A stretch of 64,000 nucleotides of DNA from Mycolicibacterium phocaicum (GCF_010731115.1 NZ_AP022616.1:868001-932000); one strand, 5' to 3'. Counted from the stretch's first letter, positions 19,780-28,453 are shown. Numbers and translations are program-made. Notes: generated from the sequence alone by a model not told the origin.

Positions 19780-21513
19780 GTGATCGAGTCGTCTCTGCCG
19801 GCCGTCCTGCGCGAGCGCGCCAGCCTGCAACCCAACGACGTGGCTTTCACGTTCATGGACTACGACACCGACCCCGATGGCGTGGCCAAGACCCTCACCT
19901 GGGCTCAGCTGTACCAGCAGAGCGTCGCAGTGGCGCACGAACTGCGCCAGCACGGTGAGATCGGCGACCGCGTGGTGATCGTCGCCCCGCAGTGCCTCGA
20001 ATACGTCGTCGGCTTCCTCGGCGCCCTCGAGGCCGGCATGATCGCCGTCCCGCTGACCCAGCCGATCATGGGCCACCACGACGAGCGCGTCATCTCGGTC
20101 ATGAAGGATGCGCAGCCGGTCGTAGCCCTGACCACCGCGGCCAGCAAGGACGCCGTCGCGCAGTACGCGACGCCGAACGACGACGGCCGCAGCCCCGTCG
20201 TCCTCGCTGTCGACGAACTGGACCTGGAGACGCGTCGTAAGCCGTTCTCCCGCCGCGAAGTTCGGCCCGAGACCGCGTACCTGCAGTACACCTCCGGCTC
20301 GACCCGCACCGCCGCCGGCGTGATGGTCTCGCACCGCAACGTCTCGGCCAACTACGAGCAGATGATCGCGGTCTTCTTCTCCGAGTGGGGCAAGGTCGCG
20401 CCGGCCGGCAGCACCGTGGTGACATGGCTGCCGCTGTACCACGACATGGGCCTGCTGCTCGGCGTGTGCACGCCGATCCTGGGCGGCTGGCACACCGTGA
20501 TGACCAGCCCCATCTCGTTCCTGGTCAAGCCCGCCCGCTGGATGCAGTTGATGGGCAGCCACAAGAACGTCATCACCGCCGCGCCGAACTTCGCCTTCGA
20601 CCTGGCCGCCGCGCGGACCACCGACGAGGACATGGCCGGCAAGGACCTGAGCACGGTCCTGACGGTCTTCAGCGGCGCCGAGCGCGTACAGCCGACCACC
20701 GTGAAGCGCTACATCCAGCGCTTCGCCAAGTTCGGGCTGCCGGGCAAGTCTGTCCGCCCGAGCTACGGCCTGGCCGAGGCGACCCTCTACGTGGCATCCC
20801 GCGAATCCGGCGAGCCGCCGACGGTCGTGGAATTCGACACCGAGAAGCTTGCCGACGGCATCGTCGAGCGCGTCGAGTCCGGCAGCCCGCTCGTGAGCTA
20901 CGGCTTCTCGCCCTCCCCCCTGGTTCGCATCGTCGACCCGGAGACCCGCCGCGAGGCTGCCGAGGGCACCGTCGGTGAAATCTGGACGCACGGCGAGAAC
21001 GTGTGTGCCGGCTACTGGAACAAGCCCGAGGAAACCGAGAAGACCTTCCGCGGCGTACTCGAGGACGCTCCCGAGGGCACCCCGTCGGAGTACTGGCTGC
21101 GTACCGGCGACCTCGGCTTCATCTCCGAAGGCTCGCTGTTCATCATCGGCCGGATCAAGGACCTGCTGATCATCCGCGGCCGCAACCTGTACCCCGACGA
21201 CATCGAGGCCACCGTCAGCGCGGTCTCGGGTGGCCGTACCGCCGCCGTCGGTTTCGAGGAGGACGGTGTCGAACAGTTCGCCGTCGTCATCGAGATGAAG
21301 AAGCGCGGCGAGACCGAGGACGAGGTCCGCGAGAACCTGGCACAGGTCAAGCACGACATCACCTCGGCCATCTCCCAGGTGCACGGTGTGAATGCCGCCG
21401 ACCTGGTGCTGGTCGGCCGGGGCTCGATCCCGATCACCACGAGCGGCAAGATCCGCCGCCAGGCCTGCACCGAGCTGTACCGCAAGGGTGAACTAGCGCG
21501 ACTCGACGCCTGA
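19780..21513 (+). CDS. fadD24: Fatty-acyl-AMP ligase (FAAL), FadD24-like
   Basis: An ANL-superfamily ligase of about 577 residues. The AGGAGG ribosome-binding site (19766-19771) is correctly spaced for GTG 19780 and too close for GTG 19774, so the former is preferred. Motifs are TSGSTRTAAGVMVSH (phosphate-binding loop), SYGLAEATLYVAS, WLRTGDLGF and IIRGRNLYPDDIE, with the C-terminal lysine loop TTSGKIRRQ. The GLAEATLYVAS form and overall length are typical of FAALs, which make acyl-adenylates and load them directly onto PKS acyl carriers rather than CoA. In the LOS locus of other mycobacteria a FadD of this type feeds the pks5-type synthase; that pairing is inferred here. The gene is separated from the PKS by 22 kb. 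Confidence 0.88.
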   Translation: MIESSLPAVLRERASLQPNDVAFTFMDYDTDPDGVAKTLTWAQLYQQSVAVAHELRQHGEIGDRVVIVAPQCLEYVVGFLGALEAGMIAVPLTQPIMGHHDERVISVMKDAQPVVALTTAASKDAVAQYATPNDDGRSPVVLAVDELDLETRRKPFSRREVRPETAYLQYTSGSTRTAAGVMVSHRNVSANYEQMIAVFFSEWGKVAPAGSTVVTWLPLYHDMGLLLGVCTPILGGWHTVMTSPISFLVKPARWMQLMGSHKNVITAAPNFAFDLAAARTTDEDMAGKDLSTVLTVFSGAERVQPTTVKRYIQRFAKFGLPGKSVRPSYGLAEATLYVASRESGEPPTVVEFDTEKLADGIVERVESGSPLVSYGFSPSPLVRIVDPETRREAAEGTVGEIWTHGENVCAGYWNKPEETEKTFRGVLEDAPEGTPSEYWLRTGDLGFISEGSLFIIGRIKDLLIIRGRNLYPDDIEATVSAVSGGRTAAVGFEEDGVEQFAVVIEMKKRGETEDEVRENLAQVKHDITSAISQVHGVNAADLVLVGRGSIPITTSGKIRRQACTELYRKGELARLDA

Positions 21514-21925
21514 GCCGGCCGCAGTGTGCGCCGATGGACGCGTACTGCAGCTGCTTGTGCCGTCGACGATGAAGAGGCGCCCGTCGACGGTGATGCTGCC
21601 GTACCCGACATTGCCGATTTGTCACGCAATTCAAACAAGGTCAATTGCGGACATCGGGAACGCGACCGCGAAATGGAGCACGAGACTCTCATTGAACGCG
21701 GTTGTTGGTGCCGCCGAAGACGGTCGGAACGCCAGCACACCGGACCTGGGAACGATCCCTGCCGGTGCGCACAACTGACCACCCGTCCGCCGGCCGACGA
21801 AAGACGACATACGGGACTCGAGCACCGATCAGACCGAGCCGCAGCAGTTCAGGAATGGGCGAGCAAAGTGTGGTCGATTACGTGGACTCGGCAATCGTCG
21901 ATGCACCCCTGTAACGTGTGCACGC
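21514..21925. other. Non-coding stretch between the FAAL gene and the ABC operon
   Basis: About 410 bp without a credible gene. Small frames are present on both strands, but none has a recognised motif or ribosome-binding site. The 3' part presumably carries the promoter for the ABC transporter operon. No strong hairpin was found by eye. Confidence 0.4.
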
Positions 21926-22855
21926 GTGATTGAGCTCGACCGCATCGCCAAGACATACGGGACATTTGCGGCGTTGAAGGGCATCAGCTTCTCGGTTCCG
22001 ACGGGCTCCATCTGCGCTTTGCTCGGCCACAACGGCGCGGGCAAGACCACCACGGTCAAAATCCTGTCCACTCTGGTCCGACCGACATCGGGCACCGCAG
22101 TCGTGGCGGGTCACGACGTGATGCTCGAACCGGGCCGGGTCCGCGCGAACATCGGCGTGACCGGGCAGGACGCGGCGCTAGACGGATCACTCACCGGTCG
22201 CGAGAACCTCGTGCTCTTCTGTCGTCTACGCGGAATGGGCCGTCGGGCCGCCCGTCGCCGGGCCGACGAACTAGTCGAGCAGTTCGAGTTGGCATACGCC
22301 GCCGACCGTGCCGTCGCGACCTATTCGGGCGGTATGCGCCGACGCATCGACATCGCAGTGTCCCTGGTGGTTCCGCCGAAGGTGTTGTTCCTCGACGAAC
22401 CCACCACGGGCTTGGACCCGCGCAGCCGTCGCGACGTGTGGAACCTGGTTTCTTCGCTGAAGGAACAAAACACCACGGTCCTGCTGACTACGCAGTATCT
22501 GGAAGAAGCTGACGTGCTCAGCGATTCGATCGTCATCGTAGATTCCGGTCAGGTCATCGCGCAGGGGACCGCCAACGAACTGAAAAGCGGGATGCGGCGC
22601 ACGTACTGCCATATCAGCCCATCCGATCCAGATGATCTCGACCGCGTTGCCGAGGCACTGACCGGTTTCGCGAATATCGAAATCGACCGGGACACTGATT
22701 CAGTGGCGATCCCGGCTCTTGAAGGCGCGGCAACGCTCAGCGAGGTGCTGAACCGGATGACGACCCAGGGCATCGAGCTCGCCGATATCGGCCTGCGTAA
22801 ACCGACACTCGACGAGGTCTTTCTGCACCTCACCGAGCGCGAAAGCGTCCTATGA
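21926..22855 (+). CDS. ABC exporter ATP-binding protein (DrrA-like)
   Basis: A 309-residue nucleotide-binding subunit from GTG 21926. Walker A (GHNGAGKTT, about residues 34-42), the ABC signature (YSGGMRRRIDIA), Walker B (VLFLDEPTTGLDP) and the switch histidine region are all intact. The C-terminal extension of about 90 residues is typical of the DrrA / drug-and-polyketide exporter subgroup. Its stop overlaps the start of the first permease by 4 bp, giving translational coupling. DrrABC systems in mycobacteria export phthiocerol dimycocerosates; here, a role in exporting the locus's glycolipid is an inference from context. Confidence 0.92.
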   Translation: MIELDRIAKTYGTFAALKGISFSVPTGSICALLGHNGAGKTTTVKILSTLVRPTSGTAVVAGHDVMLEPGRVRANIGVTGQDAALDGSLTGRENLVLFCRLRGMGRRAARRRADELVEQFELAYAADRAVATYSGGMRRRIDIAVSLVVPPKVLFLDEPTTGLDPRSRRDVWNLVSSLKEQNTTVLLTTQYLEEADVLSDSIVIVDSGQVIAQGTANELKSGMRRTYCHISPSDPDDLDRVAEALTGFANIEIDRDTDSVAIPALEGAATLSEVLNRMTTQGIELADIGLRKPTLDEVFLHLTERESVL

Positions 22856-23595
22856 CAGCGGTGGTCGCGCTGACCGAGCGGGTGGTGACGCGCGCGGCGC
22901 GGGACCTTGACATCGTCTTCGCGGCAATTGCCCCGGTCGCAACGTTCGCCGGAGCCAATCTGGTACTGCGCCACATCATCGACACCGGCGGCATGAGCTA
23001 CGCGCAGTACATGTTGCCCGCGATCATCGTGCAAGCCATGTTATTCGGCGCACTCACAACCACCGACCGGGCCGCAGAGGAGAGTTCCTCGGGTTTCAGC
23101 GACCGGCTGCGCACCCTGCCCATCTCCCCGCTGGCTCCACTCGCGGCGCGAATCCTCTACTGCCTCATCCGCGGAGGCGTGGCGCTGGTCGCGACGATTG
23201 CGGTGGGCTACGCGTTCGGATTCCGGATGGATGGCGGCGCGAGTGCGACGCTCGCCTTCGTCGCGATGGCGCTCGCCTTGACTCTGGCGCTGTCTCTGGG
23301 CTCCGACGCGCTCGGCGTCCGAGCGCGCCGAAGCGAGACATCGAGCCAATTGTTGCTGATCCCCCAGCTGCTCTTGCTCCTGCTGTCTACGGGCCTCGCC
23401 CCCGTTGAATCGTTCCCCGGCGCCTTACAGCCGTTCGTGCGTTATCAGCCCGTGTCGCAGTTAACCGAAACGCTGCGGGGATTCAGCACCGGAAACACCG
23501 ACCCTGTCAATCTGGTCATCAGCCTCGCCTGGTGCGCGGGCATGCTGGTGATCTTCGGCACGATCGCCATCCGGGGACAAAGGCGGATTCCATGA
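22852..23595 (+). CDS. ABC exporter permease 1 (DrrB-like, ABC-2 type)
   Basis: This 247-residue ABC-2 permease has about six hydrophobic segments. The ABC-2 signature region lies in the centre (ERVVTRAARDLDIVFAAIAP near the N-terminus, SSGFSDRLRTLPISPLAPLA around residue 85). It begins with ATG 22852 overlapping the upstream ATPase stop, and its own stop overlaps the next start (ATGA at 23592-23595). Paired permeases of this sort assemble as a heterodimer with the ATPase at the inner membrane. Confidence 0.88.
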   Translation: MTAVVALTERVVTRAARDLDIVFAAIAPVATFAGANLVLRHIIDTGGMSYAQYMLPAIIVQAMLFGALTTTDRAAEESSSGFSDRLRTLPISPLAPLAARILYCLIRGGVALVATIAVGYAFGFRMDGGASATLAFVAMALALTLALSLGSDALGVRARRSETSSQLLLIPQLLLLLLSTGLAPVESFPGALQPFVRYQPVSQLTETLRGFSTGNTDPVNLVISLAWCAGMLVIFGTIAIRGQRRIP

Positions 23596-24410
23596 ACCCG
23601 ACATCGAAGGATGCGGTGGCCAACTCGGTCGAATCGCGCACCGCCTCCGTGGCCGCCGAGAGTGCGGTGTTCGCCGGCCGTCTGATCACCCGGTGGCGCC
23701 GCGACCCGATGGTGCCGGTTCAGGCGTTGTTGTTCCCAACGGTGCTGCTGGTGGTTTACCACCTGCTGATCAGCAAGTCGATGGTCAAGGTGATGGGCAC
23801 CGACAACATCGCGCTGGTGGTCGCGATGTGCGCGCTGGCCGGCGCCATGTCGGGCTCGTTGGCGTCGGCACTGAGCATTCCCGTGGAGCGCGATAGTGGA
23901 CTATTGAGTCGGTTCTGGGTCATGCCGGTACACAGGATGAGCCCACTGAGCGGAATCCTGCTGGCGGAGGCGGTACGGACCTTCGCCGGTACACTCCTCA
24001 TCGTCACAGTCGGAGCGATGTTCGGACTGCGTTTCGACAGCAGGTTGATCGGGGCGGCGCTGTTCGTCCTGATTCCGGTGTTGTGGATCGTGGTGTTTGC
24101 GACGGTGGTCATCACAGTCGCGGTTCATTCGGGCAATCGCACCATGCTCACCTGGTTTGCTACCGGCGTCATGGGTCTGGCGTTCGGTAACTCATCCGTG
24201 GTACCGGTCAAAGTTCTGCCGTCGTGGGTTCGACCGCTGATCGAATTCCAGCCGATGTCTCCGACCATCCTCGCCATGCGGGCGTTGAGCGAGGGCGGTC
24301 CGGTGCTGGCCCCGCTACTGATAACCACAGGCTGGATCGTGCTGCTAGGCGCGGTATTCCTGCCGCTGGCCGTCAGTGGCTTCCGGAAGGCGAGCGAGTC
24401 CGGAGACTGA
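23592..24410 (+). CDS. ABC exporter permease 2 (DrrC-like, ABC-2 type)
   Basis: A 272-residue ABC-2 permease. ATG 23592 is chosen because it overlaps the previous stop in the ATGA arrangement. A longer frame from 23532 would overlap permease 1 extensively. Six hydrophobic segments are visible, and the central SGLLSRFWVMPVHRMSPLSG motif corresponds to the ERESGTLxxLxxxP-type coupling helix of DrrB/DrrC proteins. The last part (WVRPLIEFQPMSPTILAMRA) parallels VRYQPVSQLTETLRG in permease 1, showing that the two permeases are paralogues. Confidence 0.88.
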   Translation: MNPTSKDAVANSVESRTASVAAESAVFAGRLITRWRRDPMVPVQALLFPTVLLVVYHLLISKSMVKVMGTDNIALVVAMCALAGAMSGSLASALSIPVERDSGLLSRFWVMPVHRMSPLSGILLAEAVRTFAGTLLIVTVGAMFGLRFDSRLIGAALFVLIPVLWIVVFATVVITVAVHSGNRTMLTWFATGVMGLAFGNSSVVPVKVLPSWVRPLIEFQPMSPTILAMRALSEGGPVLAPLLITTGWIVLLGAVFLPLAVSGFRKASESGD

Positions 24411-24557
24411 ACACATGACTGTCACGTACGTACGGCGCTGACCGACGCACCCTGGCGAGTGCCGCACTTCACATTCTGCGGCAGTCTGTGGAAGCGTGAG
24501 CAGTACGAAGCTCGACACGCAGGCATATATGCTGTCAGCAACTAGACCGCGACCCGT

Positions 24558-25271
24558 ATGGAGAGGTTCAGACGTTTGCGCACGGTGATCCTGGTGCCCT
24601 ATCGACCCGATGGTGGCAGGCGCGATGAGCTGTGGAGCTTCACAGCAGCGTGGCTCAAGAGACATCATCCCGACTACCCGATTTACATCGGCGAATCTCC
24701 CGCCGGGTTGTTCAACCGCAGCGCTGCGATCAACCACGCCGCCACTGAAGCGGGTGACTGGGACGTTGCGGTGATTTGCGATTCCGACACCCTGGTGGCA
24801 CCGTCACAATTCGAGGATGCAGTCGCGCGAGCACATTCGACTGAGCTGTTGACTTCGGCCCTCACCAGGGTCGTCGAGCTCACCGAGGAGTCGACTGATC
24901 GGTTCATGGCCGACTCGGAACTGGATCCGCGAGGACTCCGCTCGGTCCGAACCCGTAAACGGGAACTGCTGACGCAGTCGTCGGTCGTTGCCGTGCCTCG
25001 CCGCCTGTGGGATGCCGTCGGCGGATTCGACGAGGAATTCTGCGGCTGGGGTTGCGAGGACAACGCCTTTTGGCTTGCCGCCGGTATTGTCGGCGGGCAC
25101 GGCAAGGCGAACGGTAATCCGTCGCGTATCAGCGGTCCCGCCTATCACCTCTGGCACCCGCCGGCCACTAAAATCAAGATTCTCGACCCGGCGTTCCGGA
25201 GCAACTCACGGCGACTGCGGCGCTACAGGAAAGCGCGCACACCCGAACATCTCGCACTGTTGCGCAGCTGA
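24558..25271 (+). CDS. GT2-type glycosyltransferase (intact)
   Basis: This 237-residue protein has a GT-A fold pattern. The N-terminal strand is TVILVPYRPDGGRRDELW, a DxD-like CDSDT occurs near residue 78, and the acceptor-side motif GGFDEEFCGWGCEDNAFW lies near residues 155-172. That last motif (GGFDExFxGWGxED) is typical of GT2/GT7C-like enzymes that add a sugar to a glycan acceptor. It is soluble and probably acts at the cytoplasmic face of the membrane. It is separate from the ABC operon (about 150 bp gap) and ends just before a hairpin terminator. It is the only one of the three GT-A-type genes in this locus that is undamaged. Confidence 0.85.
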   Translation: MERFRRLRTVILVPYRPDGGRRDELWSFTAAWLKRHHPDYPIYIGESPAGLFNRSAAINHAATEAGDWDVAVICDSDTLVAPSQFEDAVARAHSTELLTSALTRVVELTEESTDRFMADSELDPRGLRSVRTRKRELLTQSSVVAVPRRLWDAVGGFDEEFCGWGCEDNAFWLAAGIVGGHGKANGNPSRISGPAYHLWHPPATKIKILDPAFRSNSRRLRRYRKARTPEHLALLRS

Positions 25272-25278
25272 TTGCCCA

Positions 25279-25299
25279 CGCCGGTAACCGGCGTTTTCG
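25279..25299 (+). terminator. Hairpin plus T-run after the GT2 gene
   Basis: The sequence ACGCCGGTAACCGGCGTTTT begins 8 bp after the GT2 stop codon. It forms a GC-rich stem (ACGCCGG/CCGGCGT) with a tiny loop followed by four T residues, a plausible intrinsic terminator. Confidence 0.6.
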
Positions 25300-25307
25300 C
25301 TGTGCAC

Positions 25308-25343
25308 TGATCCCGGTGGATACCCGCATTCACCGGGATCAGG
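25308..25343. repeat. 12-bp perfect inverted repeat
   Basis: CTGATCCCGGTG at 25308-25319 is matched by its reverse complement CACCGGGATCAG at 25332-25343, with a 12-bp spacer. It is just downstream of the presumed terminator. It could be a second terminator stem, a regulator site, or the end of a lost mobile element; no T-run follows. Confidence 0.6.
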
Positions 25344-25759
25344 TGTAAGCACGGATGGTGGGCGCACGAGCGGCACCATCGTGTCCATCGCACGGGGCGC
25401 TTTTGCTGCCCGCCTGCCCACCTCAAACGCGCCGGCCGCGTCGCTTGGTCGGCCGACACCGACCAGCGCCGCACGGCGGGCGACCGGTGCTGAATCTACG
25501 GCCCGAGCTAACACGCACGAAGATGGCTGGCACGCGGGCGAGTCTCCGCAAACTTTTCCCATAGGTCCAGCTGCTCACCTCTGACACTCTTCGAGGAAAT
25601 CTAATAGCTGGCCAGAGGGCGAATCTACGGGCGACAACTTTGCCGGGAATTACTCTTGGTGACAAGAATAATTTTTCAGCAATTTTTACTGTGACAGAAT
25701 GTGTACCTCTTCGCCAGAAATGCGGCTGAAAGTATTCAACGAAGCCACGCAGAACGAGG
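25344..25759. other. AT-richer intergenic region upstream of an interrupted glycosyltransferase
   Basis: About 400 bp without a recognisable gene. The last 180 bp (roughly 25580-25760) are clearly poorer in G+C than the surroundings and include runs such as AATAATTTTTCAGCAATTTTT. This fits a promoter/leader region for the gene starting at 25810. Confidence 0.4.
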
Positions 25760-25765
25760 TATAAT
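25760..25765 (+). promoter_or_regulatory. TATAAT -10 element upstream of the interrupted glycosyltransferase
   Basis: A perfect TATAAT hexamer lies 45 bp upstream of ATG 25810, inside an AT-rich stretch. The ATG also has a well-spaced GGAGA (25798-25802). Together they indicate that the downstream gene was an actively transcribed first gene before interruption. No convincing -35 was identified. Confidence 0.45.
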
Positions 25766-25809
25766 GGGTCCGTTCAAAGGTACTGCCCTCGACTGCGGAG
25801 AGAAAAGCA

Positions 25810-26363
25810 ATGCTGGCTTTTATCACCACAATCAGACATCCGAGAAATTCGACCGACTACGGCCAGGTGGAGGAATTCCTATCCGACACACTCGATTCGA
25901 TCGCGCGGCAGGCTTGCGATGACTATGTGGTCATTGTTGTGGGCAATCAAAAGCCGGCTTTCCCGCTGCCGCCACAGATGCACTTCGTGGGCGTCAATTT
26001 TCCGCCTCCCACTGCGCAACGCGGGGCACAGACCGGGATGGGACCGGTGATTTGGGACAAAGGCACCAAGACCGGGATCGGCTTGGCCGCAGCACGTGAA
26101 TTTTCTCCTGATTTTGTGATGTTCTTCGACGCCGACGACTATCTCCACCGCGATGTAGCCCGCTATGTGCATGACCATCCAGACAGTCAAGGTTGGGTGG
26201 TTCGCAAAGGTTGGATGTACTCGCGCGCCAGGAACAGCTATGTTCGGCGCAACCGGCTATTCCGGATCTGCGGCACGTCCTTCGTCGTTCCGTTTGCAGC
26301 GTTCGAGGTGCCTGATCACCTTACGGTGTCATCTACGCAGTCAGAGGTCGTCGATGCGTTCGG
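25810..26363 (+). pseudogene. Glycosyltransferase gene A, 5' part (interrupted by IS3 copy 1)
   Basis: The first ~184 codons of a GT-A-type glycosyltransferase. The N-terminus is a typical family 2 start (LAFITTIRHPRN), and a DxDD-like metal-binding segment VMFFDADDYLHRDVARYV lies near residue 110. The frame runs directly into the IS3 element; the last three bases before the element (CGG, 26361-26363) are the target-site copy. The matching 3' part resumes at 27700. The translated frame continues a few codons into the element and then stops, so the product lacks its acceptor-binding half. Promoter and ribosome-binding site upstream remain intact. Confidence 0.88.
26361..26363. repeat. IS3 copy 1 left target-site duplication (CGG)
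   Basis: CGG directly before the left end of the element is repeated directly after its right end (27700-27702). Collapsing the two copies restores an uninterrupted glycosyltransferase reading frame. Confidence 0.85.
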
Positions 26364-26435
26364 GGGTCCTGACCCCAAGTGTTGGACACGCTGAATCCCG
26401 CAAGATTGGCGGGGGAAGCGAGATGATCGACACCG

Positions 26436-26768
26436 ATGGCAAGGAAGAATTACCCGGACGAGTTCAAGCGGGATGCGGTGGCGCTGTACCGAGACACTGA
26501 GGGCGCGACGATCACCGCGATCGCTGACGAGCTCGGCATCAGTGGGGTGACGCTGTCGGCCTGGTGCAAGGCCGCTGGGGTGCCGATCCGGCACCGTAGC
26601 CCGAGTTCTGCCGGTGAGCCGGCACCGGGCGAGCAGACCCCGGACCAGGAGCTGGCCCGGCTACGCGCCGAGAACAGGGCGTTACGCGCCACCGAGGCCC
26701 GGTTGGCCACCGAGCGTGACATCCTGCGGTCGGCGGCCAAATATTTCGCCGGGGAGACGAACTGGTGA
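26436..26768 (+). CDS. IS3-family transposase OrfA (copy 1)
   Basis: A 110-residue protein with an N-terminal helix-turn-helix of the transposase_8 type (YPDEFKRDAVALYRDTEGAT, then IADELGISGVTLSAWCKAAG) and a C-terminal leucine-zipper-like region (ELARLRAENRALRATEARLA). It binds the IS ends and, through frameshifting or coupling, supplies the N-terminus of the OrfAB transposase. The stop at 26766-26768 overlaps the orfB GTG at 26765 in the -1 frame. It appears identical to the copy at 31652. Confidence 0.92.
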   Translation: MARKNYPDEFKRDAVALYRDTEGATITAIADELGISGVTLSAWCKAAGVPIRHRSPSSAGEPAPGEQTPDQELARLRAENRALRATEARLATERDILRSAAKYFAGETNW

Positions 26769-27663
26769 GCCGCTTCCAGTTCGTCGCCGACCACCTGCAC
26801 ACCTACCCGGTGAAGTGGCTATGCGCAGTCGTCGAGATCGCGCGTTCCTCGTTCTACGCCTGGTTGGCCGCTGCCGACGGCCGAGCCGCCCGCATCGCCG
26901 CTGACCAGGAGCTGGCCGCACGTATCCGCACCGTGCACGACGAAGACAACACCTACGGGGCACCGCGGATCACCGCCGAACTCAACGACGGTGCACCCGA
27001 CGGTGAGCGGGTCAACCACAAGCGGGTGGCCCGGGTGATGAGGGGTGCCGGGATCGCCGGCTACCGCCGGCGACGACGCGTGAAAACGACCACCCGGATC
27101 CGGCGAATCAGAAGGTCCCGGACCTGCTCGGGCGGGACTTCACCGCGACCGCACCCAATGTGAAGTACGTCGGCGACATCACCTACCTACCCTTGGCCAC
27201 CGGGGCGAATCTGTATCTCGCGACAGTGATCGACTGCTTCTCCGGCCGGGTCGCGGGGTGGGCGATCGCTGAGCACATGCGCACTGAACTGGTCGAAGAT
27301 GCCCTCAAAGCCGCTGACGCGTTACGGGGCTCGCTGGCCGGTGCGATATTCCACTCAGATCACGGAAGTCAGTACACCTCAAAGGATTTCGCGACACTCT
27401 GCGCAGATCTGGGCGTCGTCCAGTCGATGGGTGGGGTGGGGTCAAGTGCCGATAACGCGCTCGCCGAATCGTTCAACGCCTCCCTCAAACGCGAGATCCT
27501 GCAGGACCGCAGCCAGTGGCCCGACGCTGCTACCTGCCGCCGTGAAGTGTTCCGCTGGCTGGTCCGCTACAACCTGAAACGGAGGCACTCCCGCTGCCGC
27601 TATTCCAGCCCGGCCGGCTACGAAAACACCCACACATTCGTTACGCTGCCAGAAGCTGCTTAA
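26765..27663 (+). pseudogene. IS3-family transposase OrfB (copy 1), frameshifted
   Basis: The OrfB integrase-core reading frame is split by a one-base deletion relative to copy 2 near position 27093. The upstream piece (26765-27163) covers the HTH_21-like region, and the downstream piece (27160-27663) contains the DDE core: GDITYLPLATG with the first Asp, FHSDHGSQYTS with the second Asp, and NALAESFNASLKREI with the Glu. Because the deletion lies upstream of the catalytic core, a complete OrfB or OrfAB protein cannot be produced by normal decoding. The element could still be mobilised in trans by copy 2. Confidence 0.9.
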
Positions 27664-27699
27664 TCCAAATCCCGTGTCCACCATCCGGGGTCAAGGCCC

Positions 27700-28065
27700 C
27701 GGCGTCGACGCGATTGAGCACGTCATCGGTGATCACCGATACGCACTCGAGTGGTGGCGCGCTCGCGGACGCAGTCTCGCAGCGTTGCCGTTTTCCGCGG
27801 TGGTCTATCACGTCGATACAGGCGAAAACCACAGTGGGACCAGGATGTTGGGACCGGGACTGCCATATCGCAGGCACTTGTTGGAGGACTTTGGAATTCG
27901 TTCCCAGAAAGGTATAGCGGCCACGATCTGGTCGGCCATCGGACCCTCGGCGTTGAAGCCCGATCTTCGGCCTCGGCGTTGAAGCCCGATCTTCGGCCTC
28001 GGCGGCCTTTCTTCTTGAAGCCGAGGCGGCCGCTCATCCAGCGCGGTCGGAGCGAGTTGGCGTAG
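27700..28065 (+). pseudogene. Glycosyltransferase gene A, 3' part
   Basis: This is the continuation of the gene interrupted at 26363, starting with the second CGG target copy. Joined to the 5' part it reads DAFGVDAIEHVIGDHRYALE, in frame across the insertion point, and continues to the tail. A 26-bp tandem duplication at 27946-27997 shifts the frame and gives an early TGA at 27980-27982. Without the duplication, the frame would continue to TAG at 28063-28065 with a basic tail. The arithmetic supports this: 554 + 363 - 26 = 891 bp, exactly 297 codons. So the gene seems to carry two independent lesions. Confidence 0.8.
27946..27997 (+). repeat. 26-bp tandem direct duplication
   Basis: Two head-to-tail copies of a 26-bp unit (beginning CTCGGCGTTGAAGCCC) lie in the 3' part of glycosyltransferase A. 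As 26 is not a multiple of three, the duplication alters the reading frame and creates the TGA at 27980. It is followed by an inverted repeat (GCCTCGGC ... GCCGAGGC). Confidence 0.85.
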
Positions 28066-28453
28066 TACTACAGTTGTAGCTGGGGGTCGGCGTGTTTGCG
28101 CTGATAGCTGGCTCGATGATTTCGGCGCGCTGGTCGATCGCGTCCGACCCTCGTTCGCCCGATACGAACCCGTTCGTCATGCCGCCGCGGGGCTGATGTT
28201 GGGATTGCTGTCGAATCTGGAACGCAAAAACTGCTGGACGATCGCCGAGGAACGCGGTGATGTAACACCCCATGGGTTGCAGCACATGCTTTCTCGCGCA
28301 TCGTGGGGTGAGGAGCGGTTGCTGATGATATGCGTGACTATGTGTGGACCGCATTCGCCGACCCCGATGCAGTACTGGTCGTCGATGGAACTGGGGGACC
28401 TCAAGAAAGGGTATGGGGACCGTCGGTGTGCAACGCCAATACACCGGTACTGC
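28066..28453 (+). pseudogene. IS701-family transposase remnant, 5' part only
   Basis: From about 28106 the plus strand reads SWLDDFGALVDRVRPSFARY, then GLLSNLERKNCWTIAEERGD and HGLQHMLSRASWGEE. This is the characteristic N-terminus of IS701-family (DDE superfamily) transposases. A frameshift near 28320 moves the continuation MRDYVWTAFADPDAVLVVDG to another frame, and a further shift is needed to read VQRQYTGTA just before the IS21 end at 28454. The rest of the transposase is missing. It is a decayed, inactive fragment interrupted or truncated by IS21. Confidence 0.8.

Larger units (their letters stand above)
26364..27699 (+). mobile_element. IS3-family insertion sequence, copy 1 (1,336 bp)
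   Basis: The boundaries are fixed by comparison with copy 2 at 31580-32916 and by the restored host gene. The ends form imperfect 26-bp inverted repeats (left GGGTCCTGACCCC..., right, read inward, GGGCCTTGACCCC..., 20 of 26 matching) and are flanked by a 3-bp duplication. It carries overlapping orfA and orfB in the usual IS3 layout. Compared with copy 2 it lacks one C in a run at about 27093-27095, which breaks orfB, so this copy should not make its own complete transposase. Both copies have the same orientation. Confidence 0.93.

Noticed and set aside
19717..21384. A 555-codon open frame on the minus strand opposite the FAAL gene
   Set aside because: Mirror frame of a gene with all ANL motifs on the plus strand.
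25344..25562. A minus-strand open frame in the 25.3-25.6 kb intergenic region
   Set aside because: No motif, no ribosome-binding site and it crosses the inverted repeat; it is more likely chance.
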